Source of the DNA: a virus
Virus record (IMG/VR): IMGVR_UViG_3300006192_000021
Location: 1-32,756 of that record
Length of the DNA: 32,756 nt
Reading direction: 5' to 3' (one strand)
Below the pieces are notes generated by a model, which saw nothing but the letters and a program-made list of their open reading frames with translations, did not search any database and was not told the origin of the DNA. A program made the translations under genes and the position numbers. Shown in pieces: positions 1 to 6,479 of the stretch. Each line of letters opens with the position of its first letter. Position 1 is the stretch's first letter.

Positions 1-22
1 AGTGAAAGGGGGTCATTACTAA

Positions 23-451
23 GTGAAAATGTCAGACAGGCTAAGAGAAAACATCAATAATAAGAAGAATAGTGTGAACGCAAAAGAAGAAGTAGGCAGT
101 GCCTTTAACATGGTAGCCCTCAAGCTCCTTAGAAAATTTACTGAAGAAGTGGAAGCCGGAAGTATAGAAGTCACAGATATCTCGGACGTGATGAGACTAT
201 ACAATATGTTCCTGTCTGTGAACGACCTACAGAATGGAGAAGAAGGTTCAGGTAAGTTACCTGCACTACCAAGAGAGCAAAGGAAGCTGTTAGAGGATAG
301 CATCACTACAGTGAAAGCAAGAAATGAAGAAGAGGAAGACCAGGATTATATTAACGACTTCGAGTTTGAGAATAAGACAGCAGAAGAAATTGCCGAACTG
401 TTAACAAGACGAGAAGCAGAAGTTAATAAAACCAACGAGGGGGTATTTTAA
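23..451 (+). CDS. Small acidic protein upstream of terL; possible small terminase subunit
   Basis: 142 residues. The GTG at 23 is the first start after an in-frame TAA at 20 and sits about 10 nt behind an AAAGGGGG ribosome binding site; the ATG at 29 is too far away. The N-terminal 60 residues are charged and helical, the middle holds a short linker (LQNGEEGSGKLPALP), and residues from about 100 on are strongly acidic (EEEEDQDYINDFEFE). It ends 2 nt before the terL start and is surely in the same operon. Position, size and an acidic C-terminus fit a small terminase subunit that recognises DNA and loads TerL, but I see no clear helix-turn-helix and the name is positional inference only. The window begins just before this gene, so its promoter is not visible. 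Confidence 0.6.
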   Translation: MKMSDRLRENINNKKNSVNAKEEVGSAFNMVALKLLRKFTEEVEAGSIEVTDISDVMRLYNMFLSVNDLQNGEEGSGKLPALPREQRKLLEDSITTVKARNEEEEDQDYINDFEFENKTAEEIAELLTRREAEVNKTNEGVF

Positions 452-453
452 GA

Positions 454-664
454 ATGACAAACAGTATCCCTGACGGGAAAGAACTACTAGCAATGACGAA
501 AAATATATTCAACACGGATAGGGTGACACCAGAACAACTAGCATATGTAATGGATATGTTAAGACCATCATCTTATGCACTAAGGAATCACACAATAAAA
601 GGGAGACCAATGACATTTAATGTGTCAGGACGGAACTCAGAGAAAGCACAGTCACATAGACCAT
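454..664 (+). CDS. terL: terL exon 1 (N-terminal region)
   Basis: Encodes residues 1-70 plus the first base of Trp71. Unspliced, it would end at the TGA at 664-666. The last exon bases AGACCAT pair with intron bases GTGGTCT at 674-680, seven contiguous pairs ending in the U-G wobble that marks group I 5' splice sites. Joining T664 to GG at 1982-1983 makes the Trp codon of RPWQIQML, which restores the run up to Walker A. Confidence 0.92.
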
Positions 665-3600
665 GAATTTGTTGTGGTCTTTAAACTCTACTAAACAGGC
701 ATAGCTGAATAACCAATAAGCTGGTGAGAAAGCCTAAGTCCTTGACATACTATACATAGTACTGTACAATAGGATAGTGGTAATCCTGTAGGAAAGAATC
801 CTAGTTAACTAGGAGGAAATCTCAAACGACTAAACTTCTGGATAGCTTCACAAATGGGTGAAGTGAAAACCGGATAAAAAAACTCTACTACTTATGAAAG
901 TAAAAAAAAAAATAAAAGAGAGGAGGTACCATAAGTGACTAGTATAGAAGAACGAACGAAGATGCTAATAGAAAAACTAGAGAATAAGAAAGGAAAAGAT
1001 TTTTCTCTAGTATCAGGATTCACAGCACAGGTAAATCCTGCCCTGTTCAGGCATAATGTATGCGGGCACAAGTGGGAAACTAAACCAGTAAACATACTAA
1101 GAGCTCCAGGAAAACTGGGTTGCCCTAATTGCCAATACAGAGCAAAATCTATTAGCACAGAAGAGTACTCTAACAAACTTTACAAATTGCATGGAGATGA
1201 GTACACATTAGTTGAGGGTCAGGAATATGCGAACAACTCAACGAAACTTCTATTTAACCATAACTCATGTGGTACAGTATTCTCTACTCGACCTAGGAGC
1301 ATGTTTGTTAACGAGATTAGTTGTCCTTATTGCTTTAGTAAACAACCCTCGAAGAAACTAAAGACTACCGATAGTTTTTCAAAAGAGCTCCAAGAAAAAC
1401 ATTCAGGGGAATACGCCTTGGTAGAAGGTTCTGAGTATAAAGACGCTCTGAGTAAAGTTAGAGTAACTCATACATTATGTGGGTACACTTGGGATGTCAG
1501 AGCTTCTCATATACTACACACTAGTGGATGTCCCGTGTGTCAGTCATCTAAAGGAGAGAAGTTAGTAAAGAATTTGTTAAACAAGTATGAAGTTAGCTTT
1601 ATCCAAGAGCACACTTTTGAAGATTGCAGGAACACACGACCTTTACCTTTTGACTTTGCACTAACTAACCAAACAGAGGTTGTTGGTATCATAGAGTATG
1701 ATGGTATACAGCATTACAAGCCTTTTGATTATTTTGGTGGAGAATCTAAGTTTAAAGAAACTAAGACAAATGACACCAAGAAAACTAACTATTGTAAAGA
1801 TAATGGTATCCCCCTCCTTAGAATAAAGTACACAAGCAGTAAAGCCACTGTAGAAAGGCTAGTAAAAAAATTCATAGATAAAGTAGAGAAGTAACGTAGA
1901 GAGTCCTACACCTAAAAGTAGGATTATGATATAGTCTAGACCCCTAATAAATATCGGGAAACCGAGGGTATACAATAAATGGGCAAATCCAAATGCTAAA
2001 TGACCCCCACCCAAACTTAGCGGTAATTAAATCGAGACAGCTCGGGCTAAGTGAATTAGGGGTATTGAAACTTATACACTTTATGGACACAAGAAGCTAT
2101 GATTCTATAAAAGCACTATACGCATTCCCTAGATAGATGGGGCACTACAGAGTAATTTGTAGTGGAAACATTCCGTTAAACGGGCATAGCAAAATAACCA
2201 ATATGCTGATAAGAGAGCCTAAAGTCCTTGACATACCGTACGTAATACTGTACAATAGGATAGAGGTAATCCCGTGCTAAATCAGTACGAAAGTACTGTA
2301 AATGCCTAACGACTAAATTTCTGGTTAGCTTCACAAACGGGTGAAGTGAGAACCAGGTAAGAAAATCTTGTTTTATAAAAAAAATCCTGAATAACAAATT
2401 TAAAGAGGGAGGAGGTAGAAGATGACAAAGAGAAAAACACATGAAGAGTATCTAGCAGATGTATACAATCTAGTTGGAGACGAGTATACTGTAATAGGTA
2501 AGTACACACGAACAAAAGACAAACTAGAGATGAAACATAACACTTGCGGTACTGCATGGAAGATAACACCAAATAACTTTATAAAGGGTAGGAGATGTCC
2601 TAGCTGTGCGGAAGATAACCAGTTTAAGACTAAATCACAGGACACCTTTACCGAAGAGGTGAATAATATTTACAAAGGTGAAGTTATTGTTGTAGGAAAT
2701 TACAAAGATTCCTTCACACCTGTAGAATTACACTGTAAGACTCATAGATATACTTTTAAAAAGAAGCCTTCCACAGCCCTTTCTGGAGCACGAGTATGTA
2801 AGCATTGCAGAGGAGAGTACATGAGTGAGATTCAGAGGAAATCTGAAGATACGTTCTTACAGGAACTACAAAGTAGGCATAGCGGGAGTATAGTATGCAA
2901 CTCAACGTATATCAACACTCACACAAAGATTGACTTTGAATGTACAAAGTGTGAAACGGTATTCAGTGCGGAACCCAATGCAGTACTTCGTATTAGTGGT
3001 TGTCCAGAGTGTGCAAGCTCCTGGGGAGAGAAACATATTAAACAGTATCTAACCGAGAACAAGATAATGTTTGAGTCTCAGAAATCATTTCCAGGATGTA
3101 AGGATAAGCGGTTGTTACAATTCGACTTCTACCTACCAGAGTATGATATACTAATAGAGTATGATGGGAAACAACACTTTGAGCCAGTAGAGTTCTTCGG
3201 AGGATTAACTAGATACGAGGAGCAGGTAAGAAAAGATAAAATAAAAACTGAATATGCAAAAAGAAAGGGAATTAAACTTGTAAGAATACCTTATACTGTT
3301 ACAGGAGACAGTATAGCAGAGGTACTTAGCAAGAATATAAAACAAGAAAGTAAAGCGGAAGACCTTATACCAAAAAGTAAGGTTATGATATAGTCTAAAC
3401 CGACTCTTAAATGAGTGTTAAAGTATAGCGAAAGCTACGGTAGAATTGACGAATAGTGCAATGGAAGATTTCGTAAAAACAAGATTAGACCCTGCTCTAC
3501 ATCAGGGGTATTATTCTACAATATTAGACCCAGATACGGATTCTCTTAAAGTTAAAAAAATAAGAGATTCTTTTGTTTTCTTCAGGTCAAGTTCAAAACC

Positions 3601-6467
3601 TGGTGCTCTCGAAGGGATAGATGTGGACTACGTAGCACTAGATGAGTGAATAATCACGCTCAGTTAGCTAGTAATAGCTAATACAATAAACTCTACTAAA
3701 CGGGGAAACTCTAAGGGAGCGAAGCTCCTATGACAATCCCGTGCTAAATCAGGCTCTAGCCTGTAAATGCCGAGAGACTAAATTTCTAGATAGGTATACA
3801 AAAGGGTATACTGAGAACTAGATAAAAGCCGAAAGGTGTAACGTAGAGAATCCTACACCAAAACGTAGGATTATGATATAGTCCAAGCCCCCAATAAATA
3901 TCGGGAAACCGAGGGTATTAACTGATGACCGGGTCCCAGGACTTGCAGAAGCTTCAGCAGAACAGTCCATGTCCTCATCCAAGTATCAAATATTTAACCG
4001 ATGGAGCACACCATCAATTCCGAACGATGGGATTCACCGGCTATTTGTTCAATCAGACGAGAATTGGTACCTACATAAGTGCGAAAGATGTAACCACTAT
4101 AACCAACTAAGTTATGAGGATTATGACCCAAGTTCTGAAAATGCGGGAGGTAACATCCTTAATGTTAACCCTGATGGGATTGATTATATTGCTAAAACAG
4201 TTGTTCCAGGTTCTTACCAATTCGTTTGTAAGAAATGTGGTAAGCCACTTGATAGATGGTACAACGGGCAATGGGTTGCTAAGCACCCTGAACGAGTACA
4301 AGGGAACAATGGTATAAAAGGTTATATGATTTCTCAACTCAATGCCGTCTGGATAAGTGCCGATGACCTAAAAACAAAAGAATTAAATTCAACGTCTAAG
4401 CAAGCATTTTATAACTATATATTAGGATTCCCGTACGAAGATGTTAAGTTTGCAGTAAAAGACGATGATGTATACAGAAACTTAAATGATAGAAGAGCGT
4501 ATCTACAAGATAGAGAAGACTACAAGTTTGTTGCAACAGGAATAGACTGGGGTAAATGTTTTGCCCCCTTAAGTAGTAATACTTAATGTAAAACCTTGTT
4601 AAACGGGCATAGCTGAATATCGAATAAGCTGGTAAGAGAACCTAAACCCTGAGAAGGGCAGAGGCAATCCCGTAGCAAAGAATCCTAAGTAATTAGGAGG
4701 AAGAGCTCGAACGACTAACTATTCGGGTAATCTAACAAATGTGTTAGACTAGAACTGAATGAGAGTTGCATTAGTAATACATCGTGAATAACTTACGTAA
4801 AGGAGGGTAGTAATGGTAAAAAAGAAAACTAATGAGCAGTGGAAAAAAGAGGTTAAATCTCTCGTAGGAGATGACTATATATTTTTAGAGGAATATAAAA
4901 GGAACCATAGCAAAATACTAGTTAAACATGAGAAATGTGGAGGAAGCTACAAGGTAACTCCTGGAGCTTTTAAACAAGGTAATAGATGCCCATACTGTAA
5001 TCCTTATAGGAAGAGGACGACTGAAGAGTTTAAAGATATAGTACATAAACTAGCAGACAAAGAGTACACAGTTATCACAGAATACACAGGACATCATGAC
5101 CGAGTAAAGATAAAACACTCTACTTGTGGAATTGAGTACTATGTAGCCCCAAGTGATTTTATTAAAGGAAGACGGTGCAAAGACTGCCACTTTCGAAGTA
5201 GAATAAAGGCTACTGAGGACTGGTTAAAACAAGTTTATGACTTAGTTGGTACTGATTACGAATTTCTAGAAGAGTACCACGGAGATGATATTAAACTCAG
5301 GTATAAACACTCGTGCGGAGCCATTGGAGAAGTCACACCAAATAATTTCATAAACGGTACAAGATGTTCAGCATGTAAAGAGAGTTCTGGAGAAACTAAT
5401 ATACGGAGGTATTTAACCGAGAATAATCACACCTTCCAACCACAGAAATCTTTTGAAGACTTACGAGGACAGAAGTTGTTATCTTACGACTTTTATATAC
5501 CAAGTCATGAAATCCTTATTGAGTTTCAAGGGATACAACATTATTACCCTGTCGAGTTCTTTGGTGGGGACGTAGCCTTTAAGAACCAGAAGAAACACGA
5601 TTACTTAAAGAGGGAATATGCAGATAATAAGGGGATTAAACTAATCGAAATCCCTTATACCTACGATACTTACGAGAAAGTAAAAGCGTTATTGGATACC
5701 ACGATGTCTGATAAGCACTAATGCAACGTAACACAAGGAACCTCATAACAAAACTTGAGGTTATGATATAGTCTACTCCCCTAATAAATATCGGGAAACC
5801 GAGGGTATAAAGGAATAGGCACTGGTTAACAACCATCGGGATGCGTAATAACGGACAGATTGACCTTATCGGATTAGAGAACGTAGCAAAAACAGGAGCA
5901 ACTGACTCAATGAATATTGGAGCTGACTTAGAACAAGTTAAGATGTATTTAGCTAAAGTGAAGCCAGACATAATCATTGCAGATATTGGAGACTCCGGAG
6001 ATAAAGTAGCAAAATTAATAGAGTACTATGGAAACAACAAAGTATTCGGGTGTGAGTATAACTCATCACCTAAATCAACGGGACAGCTTATACCTACATG
6101 GAATGAAGAGAGCCATAAAGTAAAAGTAGATAAGTTAATGCAAAACAAACGCTATATTAGTTGGTTGAAGGAGGGCGTAGTCACCCACCCAAATATGCCT
6201 AACGATAGACAGCTACAGGCGTACTTAAACCACTGGAAGAATGTAACCATTCGAGACGTTGAAGACGAGCGTACAGGAGAGTTTAGGCAAGTTATAGGAA
6301 GACGAGGAGACGACCACTACGCTCAGAGTGCAGTTTACGCTATGTTAGGCGTAGAAAGACTAAGAGAATTACACTTTGGTTCCGGAACATATGGATTTAA
6401 CTCAGATTTCATTGGATTACAATACAACCCAGAACCAACATTACCAGATATATTCAACAAGAATTAA
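454..6467 (+). CDS. terL: Terminase large subunit, five exons joined across four group I introns
   Basis: The join 454-664, 1982-2130, 3449-3647, 3925-4553, 5814-6467 totals 1842 nt and encodes 613 residues with no stop. TerL is the ATP-driven DNA packaging motor and headful/cutting nuclease at the portal. Motifs seen: Walker A-like VIKSRQLGLSE (85-95), Walker B GIDVDYVALDEYDR (176-189), a C4 zinc-ribbon-like insert (C239, C242, C288, C291) of the kind found in GpA-like terminases, and RNase H-like nuclease acids D394 (in IDWG), D453/D456 (ADIGD) and D562/D563 (GDDHYAQSAVYA). Without splicing every exon runs into a stop within a few codons, so active protein depends on removal of all four introns. 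The ATG at 454 follows GAGGGGGT by 9 nt. Confidence 0.95.
742..770 (+). promoter_or_regulatory. Sigma-A-like promoter sequence or coincident RNA hairpin in intron 1
   Basis: TTGACA (742-747), a 17-nt spacer and TACAAT (765-770) match a housekeeping promoter closely, 165 nt before the endonuclease start. The same bases also fold as an imperfect hairpin (TCCTTG-ACA-TACTAT against ATAGTA-TGT-CAA-AGGA), in the place where introns 3 and 4 have plain short hairpins. The promoter reading is therefore uncertain. Confidence 0.4.
935..1894 (+). CDS. Intron 1 homing endonuclease, EDxHD (Vsr-like) family
   Basis: 319 residues. GTG start at 935, 7 nt behind AGGAGGT. Three repeated modules of about 60 residues (to about residue 200), each with HxxCG...W/F...CPxC, look like small zinc ribbons and probably bind DNA. 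The C-terminal nuclease domain has E208 (GEK), D240 (FDF), H260 (in IEYDGIQHY) and a later Asp in TNDTKK, followed by GIPLLRI. This order fits the EDxHD homing endonucleases typified by I-Bth0305I, which share the fold of the Vsr mismatch endonuclease. The expected role is cutting intronless terL near the insertion site so the intron is copied in. The stop ends just before the P3 3' strand. Confidence 0.85.
   Translation: MTSIEERTKMLIEKLENKKGKDFSLVSGFTAQVNPALFRHNVCGHKWETKPVNILRAPGKLGCPNCQYRAKSISTEEYSNKLYKLHGDEYTLVEGQEYANNSTKLLFNHNSCGTVFSTRPRSMFVNEISCPYCFSKQPSKKLKTTDSFSKELQEKHSGEYALVEGSEYKDALSKVRVTHTLCGYTWDVRASHILHTSGCPVCQSSKGEKLVKNLLNKYEVSFIQEHTFEDCRNTRPLPFDFALTNQTEVVGIIEYDGIQHYKPFDYFGGESKFKETKTNDTKKTNYCKDNGIPLLRIKYTSSKATVERLVKKFIDKVEK
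1982..2130 (+). CDS. terL: terL exon 2 (Walker A exon)
   Basis: A 149-nt exon encoding Trp71 to Pro120. It carries the Walker A-like motif IKSRQLGLSE and reads on as YAFP before the intron's stop codon at 2134. The exon is too short to look like a gene by itself and is easily missed; it has no ribosome binding site of its own. The 5' boundary leaves G1981 as the last intron base, as group I introns require. Confidence 0.9.
2228..2256 (+). promoter_or_regulatory. Sigma-A-like promoter sequence or coincident RNA hairpin in intron 2
   Basis: TTGACA (2228-2233), 17-nt spacer, TACAAT (2251-2256), in the same intron position as the copy in intron 1 and 166 nt before the endonuclease start. The spacer differs from intron 1 in several bases while both hexamers and the spacing are unchanged. 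The outer arms also pair (TCCTTGACA with TGTACAATAGGA), so RNA structure could explain the conservation. Confidence 0.4.
2422..3393 (+). CDS. Intron 2 homing endonuclease, EDxHD (Vsr-like) family
   Basis: 323 residues. ATG at 2422 behind GGAGGAGG. Three zinc-ribbon-like modules: the first has HNTCG...CPSC, the second is divergent (CKTH...CKHC), the third has CTKC...CPEC. The nuclease domain carries E203 (GEK), D235 (FDF), IEYDGKQH with H252, and an Asp in RKDKIKTEYAKRKGIKL. Paralogue of the genes in introns 1 and 4, with the same 32-residue gap between the Glu and first Asp. Unusual: the last 13 or so codons cover the intron's P3, P8 and P7 3' strands, and the TAG stop at 3391 is part of P7. 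Translation and ribozyme folding must therefore compete. Confidence 0.86.
   Translation: MTKRKTHEEYLADVYNLVGDEYTVIGKYTRTKDKLEMKHNTCGTAWKITPNNFIKGRRCPSCAEDNQFKTKSQDTFTEEVNNIYKGEVIVVGNYKDSFTPVELHCKTHRYTFKKKPSTALSGARVCKHCRGEYMSEIQRKSEDTFLQELQSRHSGSIVCNSTYINTHTKIDFECTKCETVFSAEPNAVLRISGCPECASSWGEKHIKQYLTENKIMFESQKSFPGCKDKRLLQFDFYLPEYDILIEYDGKQHFEPVEFFGGLTRYEEQVRKDKIKTEYAKRKGIKLVRIPYTVTGDSIAEVLSKNIKQESKAEDLIPKSKVMI
3449..3647 (+). CDS. terL: terL exon 3 (Walker B exon)
   Basis: Encodes Thr121 to Glu186 and the first base of Tyr187. It continues exon 2 as YAFP-TNSAMEDFVKTRLDP and ends in the Walker B motif DVDYVALDE. The TTG at 3446-3448 is intron sequence, not a start. A TGA at 3647-3649 would stop it without splicing. 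Exon end TGAGT pairs with intron GCTCA (3658-3662). Confidence 0.92.
3648..3924 (+). ncRNA. Group I intron 3 of terL, ORF-less
   Basis: 277 nt with no gene. P1: exon TGAGT with GCTCA (3658-3662), extended by flanking pairs CTAG/TTAG. P3: CTCTAC (3691-3696) with GTAGAG (3843-3848). P6-like stem AGGC-tcta-GCCT near 3751-3762. P7: GACTA (3776-3780) with TAGTC (3879-3883). Between them lies a P7.2-like stem of GTATAC repeated as a palindrome. P8: AATCCTAC (3849-3856) with GTAGGATT (3865-3872). Shared P9 stem TCGG-GAAA-CCGA. It shows the minimal ribozyme and therefore the insertion point of the endonuclease genes in its relatives. Confidence 0.93.
3925..4553 (+). CDS. terL: terL exon 4 (ATPase C-terminal part, zinc ribbon, first nuclease Asp)
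   Basis: Encodes Tyr187 to Gly396. It completes DEYDR just after Walker B, carries the segment with C239xxC and C288xxC that resembles the zinc ribbon of GpA-type terminases, and ends in GIDWG, whose Asp394 is the first metal ligand of the nuclease. The ATG at 3969 (Met202) is internal, with no ribosome binding site. Exon end GGGGT pairs with intron GCCCC (4563-4567). Confidence 0.93.
4554..5813 (+). ncRNA. Group I intron 4 of terL, carries a homing endonuclease gene
   Basis: 1260 nt. P1: exon GGGGT with GCCCC (4563-4567). P3: CCTTGT (4594-4599) with ACAAGG (5733-5738). P6-like stem TCCTAA-gtaa-TTAGGA near 4683-4698. P7: GACTA (4713-4717) with TAGTC (5769-5773). P8: CCTCA (5741-5745) with TGAGG (5756-5760). 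P9 stem TCGG-GAAA-CCGA as in introns 1 and 3. Last base G5813. P3 and P8 differ in sequence from the other introns but keep pairing, which is covariation support. Confidence 0.92.
4813..5721 (+). CDS. Intron 4 homing endonuclease, EDxHD (Vsr-like) family
   Basis: 302 residues. ATG at 4813 behind AAAGGAGGG. Three zinc-ribbon-like modules of the form KH..CG......P..F..G.RC..C. The nuclease domain has E194 (GET), D226 (YDF), H243 and an Asp in KKHDYLKREY, then GIKLIEI. It differs from its two paralogues at residue 239, where IEFQGIQH replaces IEYDGxQH; the Asp to Gln change lies two residues from a conserved Glu and four from the conserved His, and could lower activity. The gene is shorter mainly in the spacers between modules. 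The stop lies 11 nt before the P3 3' strand. Confidence 0.85.
   Translation: MVKKKTNEQWKKEVKSLVGDDYIFLEEYKRNHSKILVKHEKCGGSYKVTPGAFKQGNRCPYCNPYRKRTTEEFKDIVHKLADKEYTVITEYTGHHDRVKIKHSTCGIEYYVAPSDFIKGRRCKDCHFRSRIKATEDWLKQVYDLVGTDYEFLEEYHGDDIKLRYKHSCGAIGEVTPNNFINGTRCSACKESSGETNIRRYLTENNHTFQPQKSFEDLRGQKLLSYDFYIPSHEILIEFQGIQHYYPVEFFGGDVAFKNQKKHDYLKREYADNKGIKLIEIPYTYDTYEKVKALLDTTMSDKH
5814..6467 (+). CDS. terL: terL exon 5 (nuclease domain)
   Basis: Encodes Asn397 to the stop, 217 residues. Joined to exon 4 it reads GIDWG-NRHWLTTIGMRNNG. It holds the remaining nuclease acids: ADIGDSGD at about 452-459 and GDDHYAQSAVYAM at about 561-573. The ATG at 5841 is internal (Met406) and lacks a ribosome binding site. 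The next gene starts 13 nt after the stop behind AAGGAGGTG, which overlaps the terL stop. Confidence 0.93.
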   Translation, partial: NRHWLTTIGMRNNGQIDLIGLENVAKTGATDSMNIGADLEQVKMYLAKVKPDIIIADIGDSGDKVAKLIEYYGNNKVFGCEYNSSPKSTGQLIPTWNEESHKVKVDKLMQNKRYISWLKEGVVTHPNMPNDRQLQAYLNHWKNVTIRDVEDERTGEFRQVIGRRGDDHYAQSAVYAMLGVERLRELHFGSGTYGFNSDFIGLQYNPEPTLPDIFNKN

Positions 6468-6479
6468 GGAGGTGCGATA

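Larger units (their letters stand above)
665..1981 (+). ncRNA. Group I intron 1 of terL, carries a homing endonuclease gene
   Basis: 1317 nt, subgroup IA-like. Pairings read directly: P1 exon AGACCAT with GTGGTCT (674-680); P3 CTCTAC (686-691) with GTAGAG (1896-1901); P7 GACTA (828-832) with TAGTC (1932-1936); P8 TCCTAC (1904-1909) with GTAGGA (1918-1923); P9 stem TCGG-GAAA-CCGA (1954-1965). The last base is G. Extra stems between P7 and P3 (around 835-880) match the P7.1/P7.2 insert of phage IA introns. The endonuclease gene sits between that insert and the 3' strand of P3, so it interrupts no paired core element. Its 3' domain is almost identical to those of introns 3 and 4. Confidence 0.93.
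2131..3448 (+). ncRNA. Group I intron 2 of terL, endonuclease gene overlaps the ribozyme core
   Basis: 1318 nt. P1: exon CCCT with GGGG (2139-2142), extended by one pair beyond a mismatch, the weakest P1 of the four. P3: TTCCG (2171-2175) with CGGAA (3356-3360). P6-like stem CAGTAC-gaaa-GTACTG around 2283-2298. P7: GACTA (2311-2315) with TAGTC (3391-3395). P8: ACCTTA (3362-3367) with TAAGGT (3378-3383). The 3' end has a TAGC-gaaa-GCTA stem instead of the P9 form shared by the other three introns. Ends in G3448. The last codons of the resident gene lie inside P3, P8 and P7. Confidence 0.9.

Noticed and set aside
3925-4110. Separate 61-residue gene at the start of terL exon 4
   Set aside because: Its frame differs from the terL frame, which carries the conserved motif DEYDR and continues far beyond; no ribosome binding site.
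5841-6467. Separate 208-residue gene after intron 4
   Set aside because: It is the 3' exon of terL: upstream codons NRHWLTTIG continue in frame to the intron end and join GIDWG.
454-6467. terL as a decayed pseudogene with frameshifts
   Set aside because: All five segments join in frame at group I splice points with intact ATPase and nuclease residues.
454-6467. Intein in terL
   Set aside because: Interruptions contain stop codons and ribozyme pairings, and there are no intein splicing motifs.
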